Shown here in pieces: positions 50,910 to 59,365 of a DNA stretch of 64,000 nucleotides. The stretch comes from Anaerolineales bacterium (GTDB lineage Bacteria > Chloroflexota > Anaerolineae > Anaerolineales > UBA11858): NCBI GenBank assembly GCA_028278545.1, contig JANQED010000151.1, positions 35,146-99,145 of the forward strand. Reading direction: 5' to 3'. Under the pieces are notes generated by a model. The model had not been told where the DNA came from, did no database searches, and worked only from the letters and a program-made list of their open reading frames with translations. A program made the translations under genes and the position numbers. Position 1 is the stretch's first letter. Every line of letters starts with the position of its first letter.

Positions 50910-51425
50910 ATGTCCGATTTGTTTGAGAAAGTCACTGGTGACCAGGATGTTTTTAAGAGGATAGCCAGTAAAATCCCGGGTTTTAGTGGCTATGTCGAAC
51001 GGCAGAACCGACGCGCAGCGGACAAGTTGCTGCGCGAGACCCTGGCGGATCGATTCGAGGAGCTGTACCAACGCATTTCCGCAGTCCAGGCGGATTTCGT
51101 CAGTCAGGGCGATATTGCCTATGTCGATGACCTGGAGAAAGCTGCCCTTAAGGTGCGTACATTCATCGACAAAGTGCGCAGGGCATCTTATGGTTACTCT
51201 GGCTTCTTCGATGCTGTCAAGATTAATGAAGAAGAACTGGCCCGTGTCTATCAATACGATAGTGCCATGCTCGATTTTGCCGAAAGCGTGAACCGCGCTA
51301 TCGACAATGTCGAGGCTTCTGTAGATAGTGATGGACTCCCGGCCGCGATCCGCAATCTGGTGAGCACTGCGCAAGAATGTTTGGATGTTTTCAACCGCCG
51401 CGACGAGGTGATGACTCAAGGATGA
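50910..51425 (+). CDS. Helical protein paired with the SPFH gene
   Basis: A 171-residue, mostly helical and acidic protein: KVTGDQDVFKRIASKIPGF near the N-terminus, then RRAADKLLRETLADRFEELYQRISAVQ and two further helices. A strong GAGGAGG SD fixes the ATG at 50910. It lies 37 bases upstream of the SPFH gene and is probably its partner. No characterised family recognised. Confidence 0.75.
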   Translation: MSDLFEKVTGDQDVFKRIASKIPGFSGYVERQNRRAADKLLRETLADRFEELYQRISAVQADFVSQGDIAYVDDLEKAALKVRTFIDKVRRASYGYSGFFDAVKINEEELARVYQYDSAMLDFAESVNRAIDNVEASVDSDGLPAAIRNLVSTAQECLDVFNRRDEVMTQG

Positions 51426-51462
51426 AGACGCTAGATGGATATGAAAATTTGGAGGATGAGTA

Positions 51463-52509
51463 ATGGCTAGAATTTTCGATGTTATTGAATATGCAGATGA
51501 GATGCGTGATCGCCTCGTGCAACGTTTCCCTGAAAAAGGCTCTGGTGATTTCCGCATTGGTTCGCAGGTGATCGTGCGTGAGTCTCAATCGGCGGTTTTC
51601 TTCCGGGATGGGCAGGCCCTGGATGTCTTTGGCCCTGGCCGGCACACCATCGCGACGGCCAACATCCCCCGGCTGATCGACTTCATCGGCAAGGCCTTCG
51701 GCAACCGTACTCCCTTCACCGCTGAGGTCTATTACGTCTCCATGCGCGAGTTCGTCGATAAGAAATGGGGCACTCCCCAGCCGATCATTGTCCGCAACCC
51801 GGGGATGGGGCTGGGCGTCGCACTTTTACAGGGTTTTGGCACATACAGTTTCCAGGTCTCCGACCCGCAGCAATTCGTCACCCAAATTGTCGGCTCTCTC
51901 GGCGCTTATCGCACCAGCGAGATCGAGGATCGTCTGCGCGGCGTGTTGCTCTCCGATTTGACCGACCTGTTGGGAGAGACCGCCGCGGAACACAGCGTGG
52001 TTGACCTGATTGGCCTGGTCAACGAGATGAGCGCTGGCGTGCGCGCCAAAGCCCAGGATCATTTCAACTCCTTAGGGCTGACGCTGAAATCTTTTGTCAT
52101 TTCCAACCTCAAGCCCTCCGAGAAGTCCGCCGAGGAGCTGCGCAATATGGGAATGCTGGATATGAACACCTACACCCAGTTGCAGGCGGCTGATGCGATG
52201 CTGGCGGCTGCCGAAAATCCCAGCGGTGGCGCGGGCCTGACGGCTGGCATCGGTGCCGGTTTAGGGGTGGGCAACGTGCTTCAGCAGTCGCTGCAAGGCA
52301 TGACCGGTGCACAGGGCCAGCAGGCGGCAGCCGGAGCTCCCGCAGGTGGCATGCCTGAAGTGATGACCCCGGCGGAAGCAGCCGGCTTCCTCAAGGTCGC
52401 CGAGGAGGATGTCGTCGCGGCGATAGAGGCAGGCGATCTCAAAGCCAAGAAACTTGGCAGTGCCTACCGCATCAGCAAGAAGTCCCTGGAAGATTTCTTG
52501 AGCGGATAG
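51463..52509 (+). CDS. SPFH (band 7) domain protein with C-terminal excisionase-like HTH
   Basis: A 348-residue protein. Residues 20-210 are an SPFH domain of the virion-core/YdjI type: GSQVIVRESQSAVFFRDGQALDVFGPGRHTI and later HFNSLGLTLKSFVISNLKPSEK. A Gly/Ala-rich flexible linker (GIGAGLGVGN, AAAGAPAGGMP) leads to VMTPAEAAGFLKVAEEDVVAAIEAGDLKAKKLGSAYRISKKSLEDFL, a helix-turn-helix of the excisionase/MerR type. No transmembrane helix. A scaffold protein bearing a possible DNA-binding domain is an unusual combination. Strong terminator downstream. Confidence 0.87.
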   Translation: MARIFDVIEYADEMRDRLVQRFPEKGSGDFRIGSQVIVRESQSAVFFRDGQALDVFGPGRHTIATANIPRLIDFIGKAFGNRTPFTAEVYYVSMREFVDKKWGTPQPIIVRNPGMGLGVALLQGFGTYSFQVSDPQQFVTQIVGSLGAYRTSEIEDRLRGVLLSDLTDLLGETAAEHSVVDLIGLVNEMSAGVRAKAQDHFNSLGLTLKSFVISNLKPSEKSAEELRNMGMLDMNTYTQLQAADAMLAAAENPSGGAGLTAGIGAGLGVGNVLQQSLQGMTGAQGQQAAAGAPAGGMPEVMTPAEAAGFLKVAEEDVVAAIEAGDLKAKKLGSAYRISKKSLEDFLSG

Positions 52510-52537
52510 AATTTATTCAAAAGGGAAAGAAAAAGAT

Positions 52538-52575
52538 GGGTGCAACCAGCACGGCGCGTTGGTTGCACCCTTTTT
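52538..52575. terminator. Terminator after the SPFH gene
   Basis: GGGTGCAACC and GGTTGCACCC, a 10-bp stem with a 13-base loop, then TTTTT. It abuts the end of the convergent gene. Confidence 0.9.
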
Positions 52576-53273
52576 CATTGTTCCCCCAGCGCGTCTTTGA
52601 TAACTTGCACATCCGTTGCCGAGACGGGTTTTTCCTTGGCAACTTTGCGCAGATGATCCTTCAGCTTTTTGGCAGACAGGGTTGGCGTAGGGGCCTCATC
52701 GGCCTGTATGTCCACCTCGGGGTGGGTGAACACCAGGGCTGCCTCAATCGGGGGGACCGCGTAATCCTCAGGCAAAAGCTTCTTCAATTGGCGTCTCAGG
52801 GCATCTGTCTCTGAAGCGATCTCGAACTCTGGGCGTCCCAAGCCCTCTTGGGCGAAGAGGGCCAAATAAGCCCCCAGGATACCCCCGCCGCGTTTGCGCC
52901 AGCGCTTCCTGGTGTATTTGATCGTGCCGCGCTGGTGCTTGGGGATCAGCACCCACAGGCCCGCAGGCCCCACCAGCACATGGGAAGCGCGCGTAGTGTA
53001 GTGATACAGGCTGTATTGCTTGCCGAACCCTTTCAGGGCCGCGTCGATTTGTTGATCGGGGCGCGGGCTGCGTCCCCAGCGGTTGGTGTAGTAAATGCCC
53101 ATCTGCGAAAGGATGAAGCCCACCAACAATGCCGAGAGCGACAGGCCGATCTGTTCAGGCTGCCGGAAGGTGATGAACATGCCGGCCCCTAAAATGGCCA
53201 GGCTGACGATGCTGACTACCCTGCCAATCATCGCGTTGCGTTTGATCAGTTTCTCATTGCGGATGATATTCAT
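52575..53273 (-). CDS. Membrane-anchored protein with NERD-like region
   Basis: A 232-residue protein. Two hydrophobic helices (VVSIVSLAILGAGMFITF, LSALLVGFILSQMGIYY) anchor it. The cytosolic part contains QQIDAALKGFGKQYSLYHYTTRASHVLVGPAGLWVLIPKHQRGTI, which resembles the nuclease-related (NERD) fold, followed by TIKYTRKRWRKRGGG and a C-terminal helical region. The catalytic acidic residues of NERD are not clear. It is convergent with the SPFH gene. Confidence 0.6.
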   Translation of the reverse strand: MNIIRNEKLIKRNAMIGRVVSIVSLAILGAGMFITFRQPEQIGLSLSALLVGFILSQMGIYYTNRWGRSPRPDQQIDAALKGFGKQYSLYHYTTRASHVLVGPAGLWVLIPKHQRGTIKYTRKRWRKRGGGILGAYLALFAQEGLGRPEFEIASETDALRRQLKKLLPEDYAVPPIEAALVFTHPEVDIQADEAPTPTLSAKKLKDHLRKVAKEKPVSATDVQVIKDALGEQ

Positions 53274-53291
53274 TGATGTCTCCCAATCTGT

Positions 53292-53320
53292 GTAGAGACG
53301 CTCCGGCGGAGCGTCTCTAC
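53292..53320. repeat. 29-bp palindrome, copy 2
   Basis: Identical to 16367-16395: a 14-bp stem around one base. The fabF stop codon (53317-53319) lies inside the palindrome. The element is also 18 bases upstream of the NERD-like gene start. Confidence 0.9.
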
Positions 53321-54564
53321 CCGTTATAACGTTTCAAAACCAGGCAGGCGTTCTGCCCGCCCAGGCCAAATGAGTTCGATAAGGCGATATCCACCTGGTG
53401 TGGACGCATTTGGTTGGGCACATAATCCAGGTCGCACTCGGGGTCGGGGTTTTCATAGTTGATCGTCGGGTGCAGGACGTTCTCCTGGATCGACATCACG
53501 CAGGCGATGGCCTCCAGCGTTCCTGAGGCACCCATGGCGTGCCCGATCATCGACTTGGTCGAGTTGACGGGGATCTGGTAAGCCCGCTCGCCGAACACCG
53601 TCTTGATGGCCTTGGTTTCGATAGCCCCGTTTAGTGGGGTGGACGATCCGTGAGCGTTGATGTAATCCACCTCTTCGGGCTGGACGCCGGCATTTGTGAG
53701 TGCCCAGCGCATGGTGCGGATGGCGCCTTCGCCCTCGGGGTGGGGTGCCGCGATATGAAATCCATCTGCCGAGGAGGCATGACCCAACACTTCCGCGTAG
53801 ATCTTCGCACCGCGGCTCAAGGCGTGATCAAGGCTTTCCAAGACCACTGCTCCAGCGCCCTCGGAGAAGACAAAGCCCTCCCGCTTGGCATCGAAAGGAC
53901 GCGAGGCCATTTCGGGTTGATCGTTGTAATTCACTGGCAGCGCTCGCATGGCTGAGAATCCGGCAATCGAGAAATCGCGCACCAGCGCCTCTGTCCCCCC
54001 CGAAATGACCACATCTGCCAGCCCCCGTCGGATGATCTCGGCGCCTTCGCCGATGGATTGGGTTCCTGTCGCGCAGGCGGTGGTGATGGTGGCGTTGGGG
54101 CCTAGGCATTGGAAGCGCAGGGCGATCAGGTGGGCCGATAAGTTGGGGATTCCGCCGGGCAGCACAAAGGGGCTGACTTTCTCCAGGCCCTTTGTTTTCA
54201 ATACTTCAATGCCATCTACAAAGCTGTCCAGGGCGCCGATGGCTGTGCCGAAGAATACACCTGTGCGTTCGGATTCGGGAATTGGCTCTGGCAGCCCGGC
54301 ATCTTCGACAGCTTGCGCGGCGGAGGCCAGGGCGATCTGGGCGGCGCGCGGTATGCGTCGGGCCAGCTTGCGGTCCATGAAATCCTTGGCGTCGAAATCG
54401 GGGATCTCTCCGGCGATCTGGCAGGGCATTTCGCTGGGATCGAACAAAGTGATGCGCCGGACGCCGGATTTTCCGGCCTGGAGGCCCTCCCAAAATTTCT
54501 TGATCGAACTGCCCAGGGGAGTGACTGCTCCCAGGCCGGTGATGACTACTCTGAGGCGGCTCAT
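53317..54564 (-). CDS. fabF: Beta-ketoacyl-ACP synthase II
   Basis: A 415-residue KAS II. Active-site Cys is in TTACATGTQSI, the His pair in NAHGSSTPLN and MIGHAMGAS. The start RVVITGLGAVTPLG is typical of FabF. It extends acyl-ACP chains in fatty acid synthesis. It overlaps plsX by four bases (ATGA), coupling chain elongation to phospholipid entry; acpP and fabD/G are not adjacent. Its stop codon lies within a 29-bp palindrome that also occurs 37 kb away. Confidence 0.94.
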   Translation of the reverse strand: MSRLRVVITGLGAVTPLGSSIKKFWEGLQAGKSGVRRITLFDPSEMPCQIAGEIPDFDAKDFMDRKLARRIPRAAQIALASAAQAVEDAGLPEPIPESERTGVFFGTAIGALDSFVDGIEVLKTKGLEKVSPFVLPGGIPNLSAHLIALRFQCLGPNATITTACATGTQSIGEGAEIIRRGLADVVISGGTEALVRDFSIAGFSAMRALPVNYNDQPEMASRPFDAKREGFVFSEGAGAVVLESLDHALSRGAKIYAEVLGHASSADGFHIAAPHPEGEGAIRTMRWALTNAGVQPEEVDYINAHGSSTPLNGAIETKAIKTVFGERAYQIPVNSTKSMIGHAMGASGTLEAIACVMSIQENVLHPTINYENPDPECDLDYVPNQMRPHQVDIALSNSFGLGGQNACLVLKRYNG

Positions 54565-55577
54565 GCCTGTTCGGTCTCCTTCGATTTCTTGAGCTGTTCC
54601 TGAATGGAATCGCGCAAGGCGTTTAGCAGGTCGGCTTCGACGGCTCTGCGGGCGCCTCGGATGGCGCTGACCAGGGCGCGGGCGTCCGAGCGGCCATGTC
54701 CGACGAAGATCAGCCCATTGATGCCCAACAGCGGCGCAGCGCCTACTTCGCCGGGGTCCATCAATTTCTTCACGCGGCCGAAAGCTGGCTTGGCCAGCAG
54801 TGCGCCGAGGCTGGTTACCGCGCCGCGGGTGAGTTCTGTGCGCAAAGTTTCGATGAGCAGTTTGGCAACGGCCTCGCTGGCCTTGACCAGCACATTGCCG
54901 GTGAAGCCGTCCGTGACCACCACATCGACTTCTCCACCGAAGACTTCTTTGCCCTCCACGTTGCCGATGAAATTGAAGTCCGCGGCTTCCATGATCGGGT
55001 AGGTCGCCTTGACTAGGTCGTTGCCCTTGCCAGCCTCCTCACCGTTGGACAGCAGCCCCACCCGTGGACTCTCCACCCCCAGCACTTTCTCGGCGTAGAT
55101 CGATCCCATGACAGCGAATTGTCGCAGATATTCGGGCTTGCACTCCGTATTCGCCCCGATGTCCAGTATCGCGCAAAACCCGCCTGAGACGGGCAGCATC
55201 ACGGTCAATGCCGGGCGTTTGACGCCCCGGATGCGCCCCAACCGGAAGAGGCCGTTGGCCATTGCGCCGCCGGTGTTCCCCGCGGTGACGAAGGCGTCCC
55301 CCTGACCAGTTTTGAGCAGGTCCATGCCGACGGCCATCGAGTTCAGGGCTTTGCCGCGCGCCGAACGGGCGGGCTTGTCTCCCATCTCCAAGACCTCGGG
55401 AGCGTGGATCAGCTTCACTTTATCCGACCCTCCCAGGGCTTCCAGGCGTGGTTTGATCTGCTCCTCGTGGCCCACCAGCAAGATCTGATCGCCAAATCGC
55501 CCTCCCGCTTCGACGGCAGCCTGGACTTCGGGGTCCGGGTAGTTGTCGCTGCCCATGGCGTCCAAAACGATGCGCAT
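54561..55577 (-). CDS. plsX: Phosphate acyltransferase
   Basis: A 338-residue protein. MRIVLDAMGSDNYPDPEVQA, ILLVGHEEQIKP, FVTAGNTGGAMA and FVGHGRSDARALVSAIRGA are PlsX hallmarks. The enzyme turns acyl-ACP into acyl-phosphate, the donor for PlsY. The start ATG 55577 follows AAGGAGAGAATA; the track start 34 codons earlier lies in the tRNA-side spacer. Operon with fabF. Confidence 0.94.
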   Translation of the reverse strand: MRIVLDAMGSDNYPDPEVQAAVEAGGRFGDQILLVGHEEQIKPRLEALGGSDKVKLIHAPEVLEMGDKPARSARGKALNSMAVGMDLLKTGQGDAFVTAGNTGGAMANGLFRLGRIRGVKRPALTVMLPVSGGFCAILDIGANTECKPEYLRQFAVMGSIYAEKVLGVESPRVGLLSNGEEAGKGNDLVKATYPIMEAADFNFIGNVEGKEVFGGEVDVVVTDGFTGNVLVKASEAVAKLLIETLRTELTRGAVTSLGALLAKPAFGRVKKLMDPGEVGAAPLLGINGLIFVGHGRSDARALVSAIRGARRAVEADLLNALRDSIQEQLKKSKETEQA

Positions 55578-55636
55578 TATTCTCTCCTTATTTTTCTTGA
55601 CAATTACAACCCCCTGATTATAATACGGATACTCAG

Positions 55637-55719
55637 GCGCTGGTGCTGGAACTGGCAGACAGGCGTGGTTGAGGGCCACGTGCCCCTAGGGCGTGCGGGT
55701 TCGACCCCCGCCCAGCGCA
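55637..55719 (+). tRNA. tRNA-Leu (anticodon GAG)
   Basis: An 83-base class II tRNA. Acceptor arms GCGCTGG / CCAGCGC with discriminator A; anticodon stem CGTGG / CCACG with loop TTGAGGG, giving GAG; variable arm TGCCC-CTA-GGGCG; T-arm GCGGG-TTCGACC-CCCGC. The 3' CCA is not encoded. It lies divergent from plsX. Confidence 0.95.
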
Positions 55720-55850
55720 TCTCTCTTTCTCAAAAGCGTACCATTTTTATTTGGCTTTGGATGGGTAGAGCCAAAAGGAGGTGTTGCACGCGATAGACAA
55801 GCTTGCGACAATTCATATAGGGATATCATTTTTAATTAGGAGGAGAGGTC

Positions 55851-56219
55851 ATGGCCGAAGTTAATCAAGCAATGGCGTGGACGTTTGTGCGCGAGGTGCC
55901 GGTTCCCGACGACATCAAGAGCATCCTGATCGAGGGAGAACAGGCGATGTTGGCCTACGCAACCGTACGAGACACTGCAGTGGTCACTAACAAGCGCATC
56001 ATCATCGCCGACAAGCAGGGTCTCACCGGCAAAAAGGTCGAAATTTTTTCCATACCCTTCAAATCTATTGTGATGTATTCTTCAGAAAACGCCGGCAACA
56101 TTCTTGATTTTAATACTGAAATTGAGATCTGGACCTACATAGGCAGTATGAAACTCAAGCTAAAGAAGGGAGTCGATATCCGCAAGCTCGACAAACTGAT
56201 TGCTCAAGGAGTATTGTAA
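55851..56219 (+). CDS. Bacterial PH-like domain protein (YvbH type)
   Basis: A 122-residue single-domain protein: ILIEGEQAMLAYATVRDTAVVTNKRIIIADKQGLTGKKVEIFSIPFKSI and LDFNTEIEIWTYIGSMKLKLKKGVDIRKLDKLI match the bPH_1 fold (DUF1696). These form higher oligomers and have unknown ligands. SD AGGAGGAGAG fixes the ATG. Confidence 0.85.
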   Translation: MAEVNQAMAWTFVREVPVPDDIKSILIEGEQAMLAYATVRDTAVVTNKRIIIADKQGLTGKKVEIFSIPFKSIVMYSSENAGNILDFNTEIEIWTYIGSMKLKLKKGVDIRKLDKLIAQGVL

Positions 56220-56374
56220 CAATTTTTGCGAGCACTTCTCTGGGTGCTCTGCTAGCCACCTTGGTGCTGCTCCAACCGACTTCCGATAGAGAGTGTCAAT
56301 GGCCTTTAGGCGAATAATCTTTCGCAGGAATAGGTCTCAACGTCACTACCGTTCCCACCTCTGGAGGATACGGA

Positions 56375-56638
56375 ATGTTAGAAAAAGAGATTTTCCTTGA
56401 TAATTATGACAATTCCCCATTTATCGAGATGCGGGAGCGCAATGCGGTAAACAAGGATGCCAAAAATTGTTGGGAATTCAGGGATTGCCCGGACGTCATT
56501 CGGGAGAAGTGCCCGGCTTATGTCTTCGAGTCTGGTCGAGAGTGTTGGATGCTTGCAGAAGATTTCTGTTCCAAGATGCTAAACGGTCATTTTAAGAAGT
56601 GCTTTGATTGTCATTGGTTTAAGAAGTTAAATCCCTGA
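56375..56638 (+). CDS. Two-CW-type cysteine-rich small protein
   Basis: An 87-residue protein with seven cysteines: NCWEFRDCPDVIREKCPAY, then GRECWMLAEDFC and KKCFDCHWFKK. The paired CW motifs and CxxC spacing fit the two-CW family of small metal-binding proteins found in anaerobes and sensory systems. A role in metal or Fe-S binding is likely; the partner is unknown. GGAGGATACGGA precedes the ATG. A strong terminator follows. Confidence 0.8.
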   Translation: MLEKEIFLDNYDNSPFIEMRERNAVNKDAKNCWEFRDCPDVIREKCPAYVFESGRECWMLAEDFCSKMLNGHFKKCFDCHWFKKLNP

Positions 56639-56715
56639 CGGTGGGAGTGGATATTTATTCCTCAAAAGACCTTGAACGCCAAACGCCCTGACTTCCTAGT
56701 TGCCTCGCCATAGCA

Positions 56716-56760
56716 AAAGACCTCCTGTGTCATTTTTTCACATAGGAGGTCTTTCTTTTT
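56716..56760 (+). terminator. Terminator after the two-CW gene
   Basis: AAAGACCTCCTGTG and CATAGGAGGTCTTT arms (one G-T pair) with a T-rich loop, followed by CTTTTT. Confidence 0.85.
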
Positions 56761-56818
56761 CCTGTCTTGTTTTATGGAGTCAGTTCAGACCCAAGATGCT
56801 CATGTTCAATAAGGCGTG

Positions 56819-57697
56819 TTAGAACCATGGGTCGTCGGGAGTCGGCGTGTGCTGCTGGCCGGCAATGCGCTTGTTCATAAATATGGCTATTGAGCGGCCG
56901 TCGCTATACCACGCTATCCATCCCCACCAGTTCTCAATAGCATCTGGCCCAGGAAGCCTGGTTTCATCTAAAAGATAAGCCTGAAACTGTTCTCCTGCGT
57001 CGGAAATTGACTGTCCATCGAGGGTGATCATCTCCTCACCTCGGGTGAAGAATTGGTCGAAAATCATCCTGCTGAATTCCTCCGCCTCATCGACATTCCC
57101 CTCGAACGCAGGGCTTATGACCACGACTATACCCCACCGAGTCTGAGAGACCTGTATGGTATGCCCCTGGGTTTGGTAGCGCCCGATGACCATCGACCAT
57201 TGGGCAGCCTCCGCACGTATTGGAATCAGCCTTTCCCTCAGGTCATGGGGGATCCATTCCTCTTTGAGGATTTCTCTGAACCACCATTCGGCTTCTTCTA
57301 CGGCTGCTTCGGGCGAGACACCTCCCGGCACGATTGGTTTGGCATCTTCCATGGCGCGCTCGGGGTACACGGGTGGAAGTTGATCTGAGATGTCATCTGT
57401 CGCATAGTGTTCGTCGATGTACTCGCTTGAGGGCCATACGACCATCTCTTCTATTCCGTATGGCAATTCTATCTCCAGCCTGGGTATAAGCTGAACATCG
57501 TCGGGTAGACTCTCAAACTCGTATTGCGATTGCAGGCTCTCAGCTTCTGAAACAGCGTTGGGCGTGTTCTCGGGGGCACTGACTGATTCCGCACTTCTAC
57601 ATCCACTCAGCATTAGCACAGTGCATACACCACTCAAGGCAAACCCCAGAACCAGAAATACTTTCCTAGAAGGATTCTTTGATATTTCAGCGTTCAT
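56819..57697 (-). CDS. Lipoprotein of unknown function
   Basis: A 292-residue lipoprotein: signal peptide ending LMLSGC. The mature part is acidic, with helical segments (EAAVEEAEWWFREILKEEW), a strand region IQVSQTRWGIVVVISPAF, and an ending WYSDGRSIAIFMNKRIAG. No family recognised. The start codon overlaps the stop of the upstream gene by one base (TAATG) and follows GGAGG, so it is translationally coupled and shares the regulated leader at 59.1 kb. Confidence 0.7.
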   Translation of the reverse strand: MNAEISKNPSRKVFLVLGFALSGVCTVLMLSGCRSAESVSAPENTPNAVSEAESLQSQYEFESLPDDVQLIPRLEIELPYGIEEMVVWPSSEYIDEHYATDDISDQLPPVYPERAMEDAKPIVPGGVSPEAAVEEAEWWFREILKEEWIPHDLRERLIPIRAEAAQWSMVIGRYQTQGHTIQVSQTRWGIVVVISPAFEGNVDEAEEFSRMIFDQFFTRGEEMITLDGQSISDAGEQFQAYLLDETRLPGPDAIENWWGWIAWYSDGRSIAIFMNKRIAGQQHTPTPDDPWF

Positions 57698-58920
57698 TAG
57701 TTTGGACCTCCAATAATTTTAGGCTTATTGGCCAGATTGCCCGCAGGGACTGGCACCGTCCCGCTCGTTCCACATGTCCCCGTCCAAAACTGTACGTGGC
57801 TGCTAGCGTACCATTGCAGCAGTTCTTTGGCATTGTTATGCTGTTTCAAGGGCCATATCGTCCACCAGGCATTACCGTCATCGGTGCTGCCATCTTCCAC
57901 CCTGATATTCCCTTCGAAATTGTTTCCCTGGAATATCTCATCTTGTATGCACCCACTTGAGAACCTGTATTTCTTCCGACTGTCAGTGTAAGTGCTCACA
58001 TAGTCATTGACCGTTGAGTTGGGCGACCATCCTGAAGGGGCTGAAGGAACCGGGTGGACGGTTGGATACACCAAATGTACATGACCCTTGATCCCGACGA
58101 TTCCGAAAGCACTGGCGGCCAGGGCTGCTCTGTGATGGCAGTCTACGTTGTCGTTTGTACGAGCATAGAACAGCCAGCGCGGGTTCTCGAACATAAACCC
58201 ATAGGAGCTGCCCGTTTCCTGTCGCACCTTTTTCGCAATTTCATTGGCTGCATCGACCAGATTGCTCTTGCCCGCCGCAGCGCCGACAGCGAAATCCAAT
58301 CTCTTGGGCGTCAGCTTATTGGTCTGACCTTCGACGTTCGCAGTAATGGGTGTGTCGTAGATGACGTAGATTTTGTGCGTGGATGTGTCCAAGGTATAGG
58401 TGCCGCCTGCCTGCCCCCCCGTCAAGATCACTTTCCAGGTGAAAGTCTTCGTCAAGATGGAGACGCTTGTCGGGAGGTTCGCAGAACCGACCATGGATAC
58501 CTTCTGGTTGGCTCCTGTTGCCTTGATGTTGTCCTTGCGAAAATATTCAGTGGTGCCATCCATTCCCACAAGGCTAAACTGAGCCCCGGCCGGATTGATT
58601 TCAACCACTACGTCCACCCTCAGTTTTGAAGGCGTACCAGGTTTCGATCGAACGTAAACGACGGGTTCATTCTTGTCTGGGTCGGTGTCGTTGTCAGCGC
58701 CGTCAGCAATCCAGACGGGATCGACGATGGCTGCGCCGTCTCCCCACCCACTATTATTCACACTATTTTGAAAAATTGGATGTTCATTGTCGCCACCGTT
58801 ACCTTGCCCGGCATCGACAAAACTTATTTGCACCAACTTCCGGCCGGGAGCACAGCCGGTGAGCATTGTTATTGCCAAAATCAAGATCATTATTTTGAAC
58901 AATTTTCGATTGGAAACCAT
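57697..58920 (-). CDS. Lipoprotein with transglutaminase-like region
   Basis: A 407-residue lipoprotein: signal peptide ending MLTGC. Residues about 30-230 are beta-rich (LRVDVVVEINPAGAQFSLVG). The C-terminal part reads NPRWLFYARTNDNVDCHHRAALAASAFGIVGI, resembling the catalytic-Cys helix of transglutaminase-like proteases; later DDGNAWWTIWPL aligns with the usual HAWVEV motif but with Asn in place of the His. If that alignment is right the domain is probably not catalytic, or uses another His. The start ATG 58920 has an AAAGGAG SD; the track start 57 codons upstream lies within the leader terminator. Confidence 0.65.
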   Translation of the reverse strand: MVSNRKLFKIMILILAITMLTGCAPGRKLVQISFVDAGQGNGGDNEHPIFQNSVNNSGWGDGAAIVDPVWIADGADNDTDPDKNEPVVYVRSKPGTPSKLRVDVVVEINPAGAQFSLVGMDGTTEYFRKDNIKATGANQKVSMVGSANLPTSVSILTKTFTWKVILTGGQAGGTYTLDTSTHKIYVIYDTPITANVEGQTNKLTPKRLDFAVGAAAGKSNLVDAANEIAKKVRQETGSSYGFMFENPRWLFYARTNDNVDCHHRAALAASAFGIVGIKGHVHLVYPTVHPVPSAPSGWSPNSTVNDYVSTYTDSRKKYRFSSGCIQDEIFQGNNFEGNIRVEDGSTDDGNAWWTIWPLKQHNNAKELLQWYASSHVQFWTGTCGTSGTVPVPAGNLANKPKIIGGPN

Positions 58921-59021
58921 AGTTTTTCTCCTTTTTTCTTTGGAGCCTATCTGTGCCGTCAACAGGTGTGCTTCGCTCAATATGCGCTGTTCAGATGTCC
59001 TCCTTTCTTCCACCGCAAATC

Positions 59022-59058
59022 GAAAAATAAAAGCCGCCCACCGTGTCGCGAGCGGCTT
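59022..59058 (-). terminator. Leader terminator (mutually exclusive with the closing stem)
   Basis: On the minus strand AAGCCGC and GCGGCTT arms with a 14-base loop, followed by TTATTTTT. It lies about 100 bases upstream of the lipoprotein start. Its 5' arm shares three bases with the 3' arm of the closing stem (59056-59061), giving a classic switch geometry. Confidence 0.75.
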
Positions 59059-59144
59059 ACCCTTTGTTTTTATCAATGTTGCCCCGCGCAAATGTGTGGT
59101 TGAAATCTAGATTTTCCCACTGCACTTGCAGTCCACCCGGTAAG
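59056..59144 (-). ncRNA. Candidate regulatory RNA (riboswitch- or attenuator-like leader)
   Basis: The predicted transcript starts within a base of CTTACC (59139-59144), which pairs perfectly with GGTAAG (59056-59061). Between them are palindromic ACTGCA...TGCAGT and AAATCTAGATTT segments and a purine-rich run GCGGGGCAAC. The closing stem and the downstream terminator cannot form together. I compared it by eye with c-di-GMP, preQ1, fluoride, SAM, THF and ZTP consensus sequences and saw no match. The gene pair it controls encodes surface lipoproteins. Confidence 0.5.
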
Positions 59145-59151
59145 GATATGT

Positions 59152-59180
59152 AGAATAACACAATTGGGGTTTAATTGCAA
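59152..59180 (-). promoter_or_regulatory. Promoter of the lipoprotein leader
   Basis: On the minus strand TTGCAA (59175-59180), exactly 17 bases, then TATTCT (59152-59157). Initiation would be near 59145, at the base of the closing stem. Confidence 0.75.
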
Positions 59181-59365
59181 TAGGATTTTTGATTAATATA
59201 TTTGGAAGCGAGAAGGGGAACATTCGCCTGACTGGGAATGTGGCTCATTGTAGGCCCAGGCAGCTTCCTACAAATCGGCAAAACATGGAGGGCCTGTTTG
59301 TTAAATCCCTGTTAAATCTCGTTACCGCGCCACATTGATGGGGTTAATGGTATAGTGGAGTGAAT

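Noticed and set aside
50760-51557. 265-residue minus-strand ORF
   Set aside because: Overlaps the strongly SD-supported 171-residue gene and the SPFH start; composition is shadow-like.
55404-55796. 130-residue ORF spanning the plsX start and the tRNA
   Set aside because: Reads through the tRNA-Leu gene; no domain and no SD.
59056-59144. Cyclic-di-GMP (GEMM) or other known riboswitch class
   Set aside because: The GRA tetraloop, the GACGCAAAGCC-type core and other class signatures I can recall are absent, so no class was assigned.
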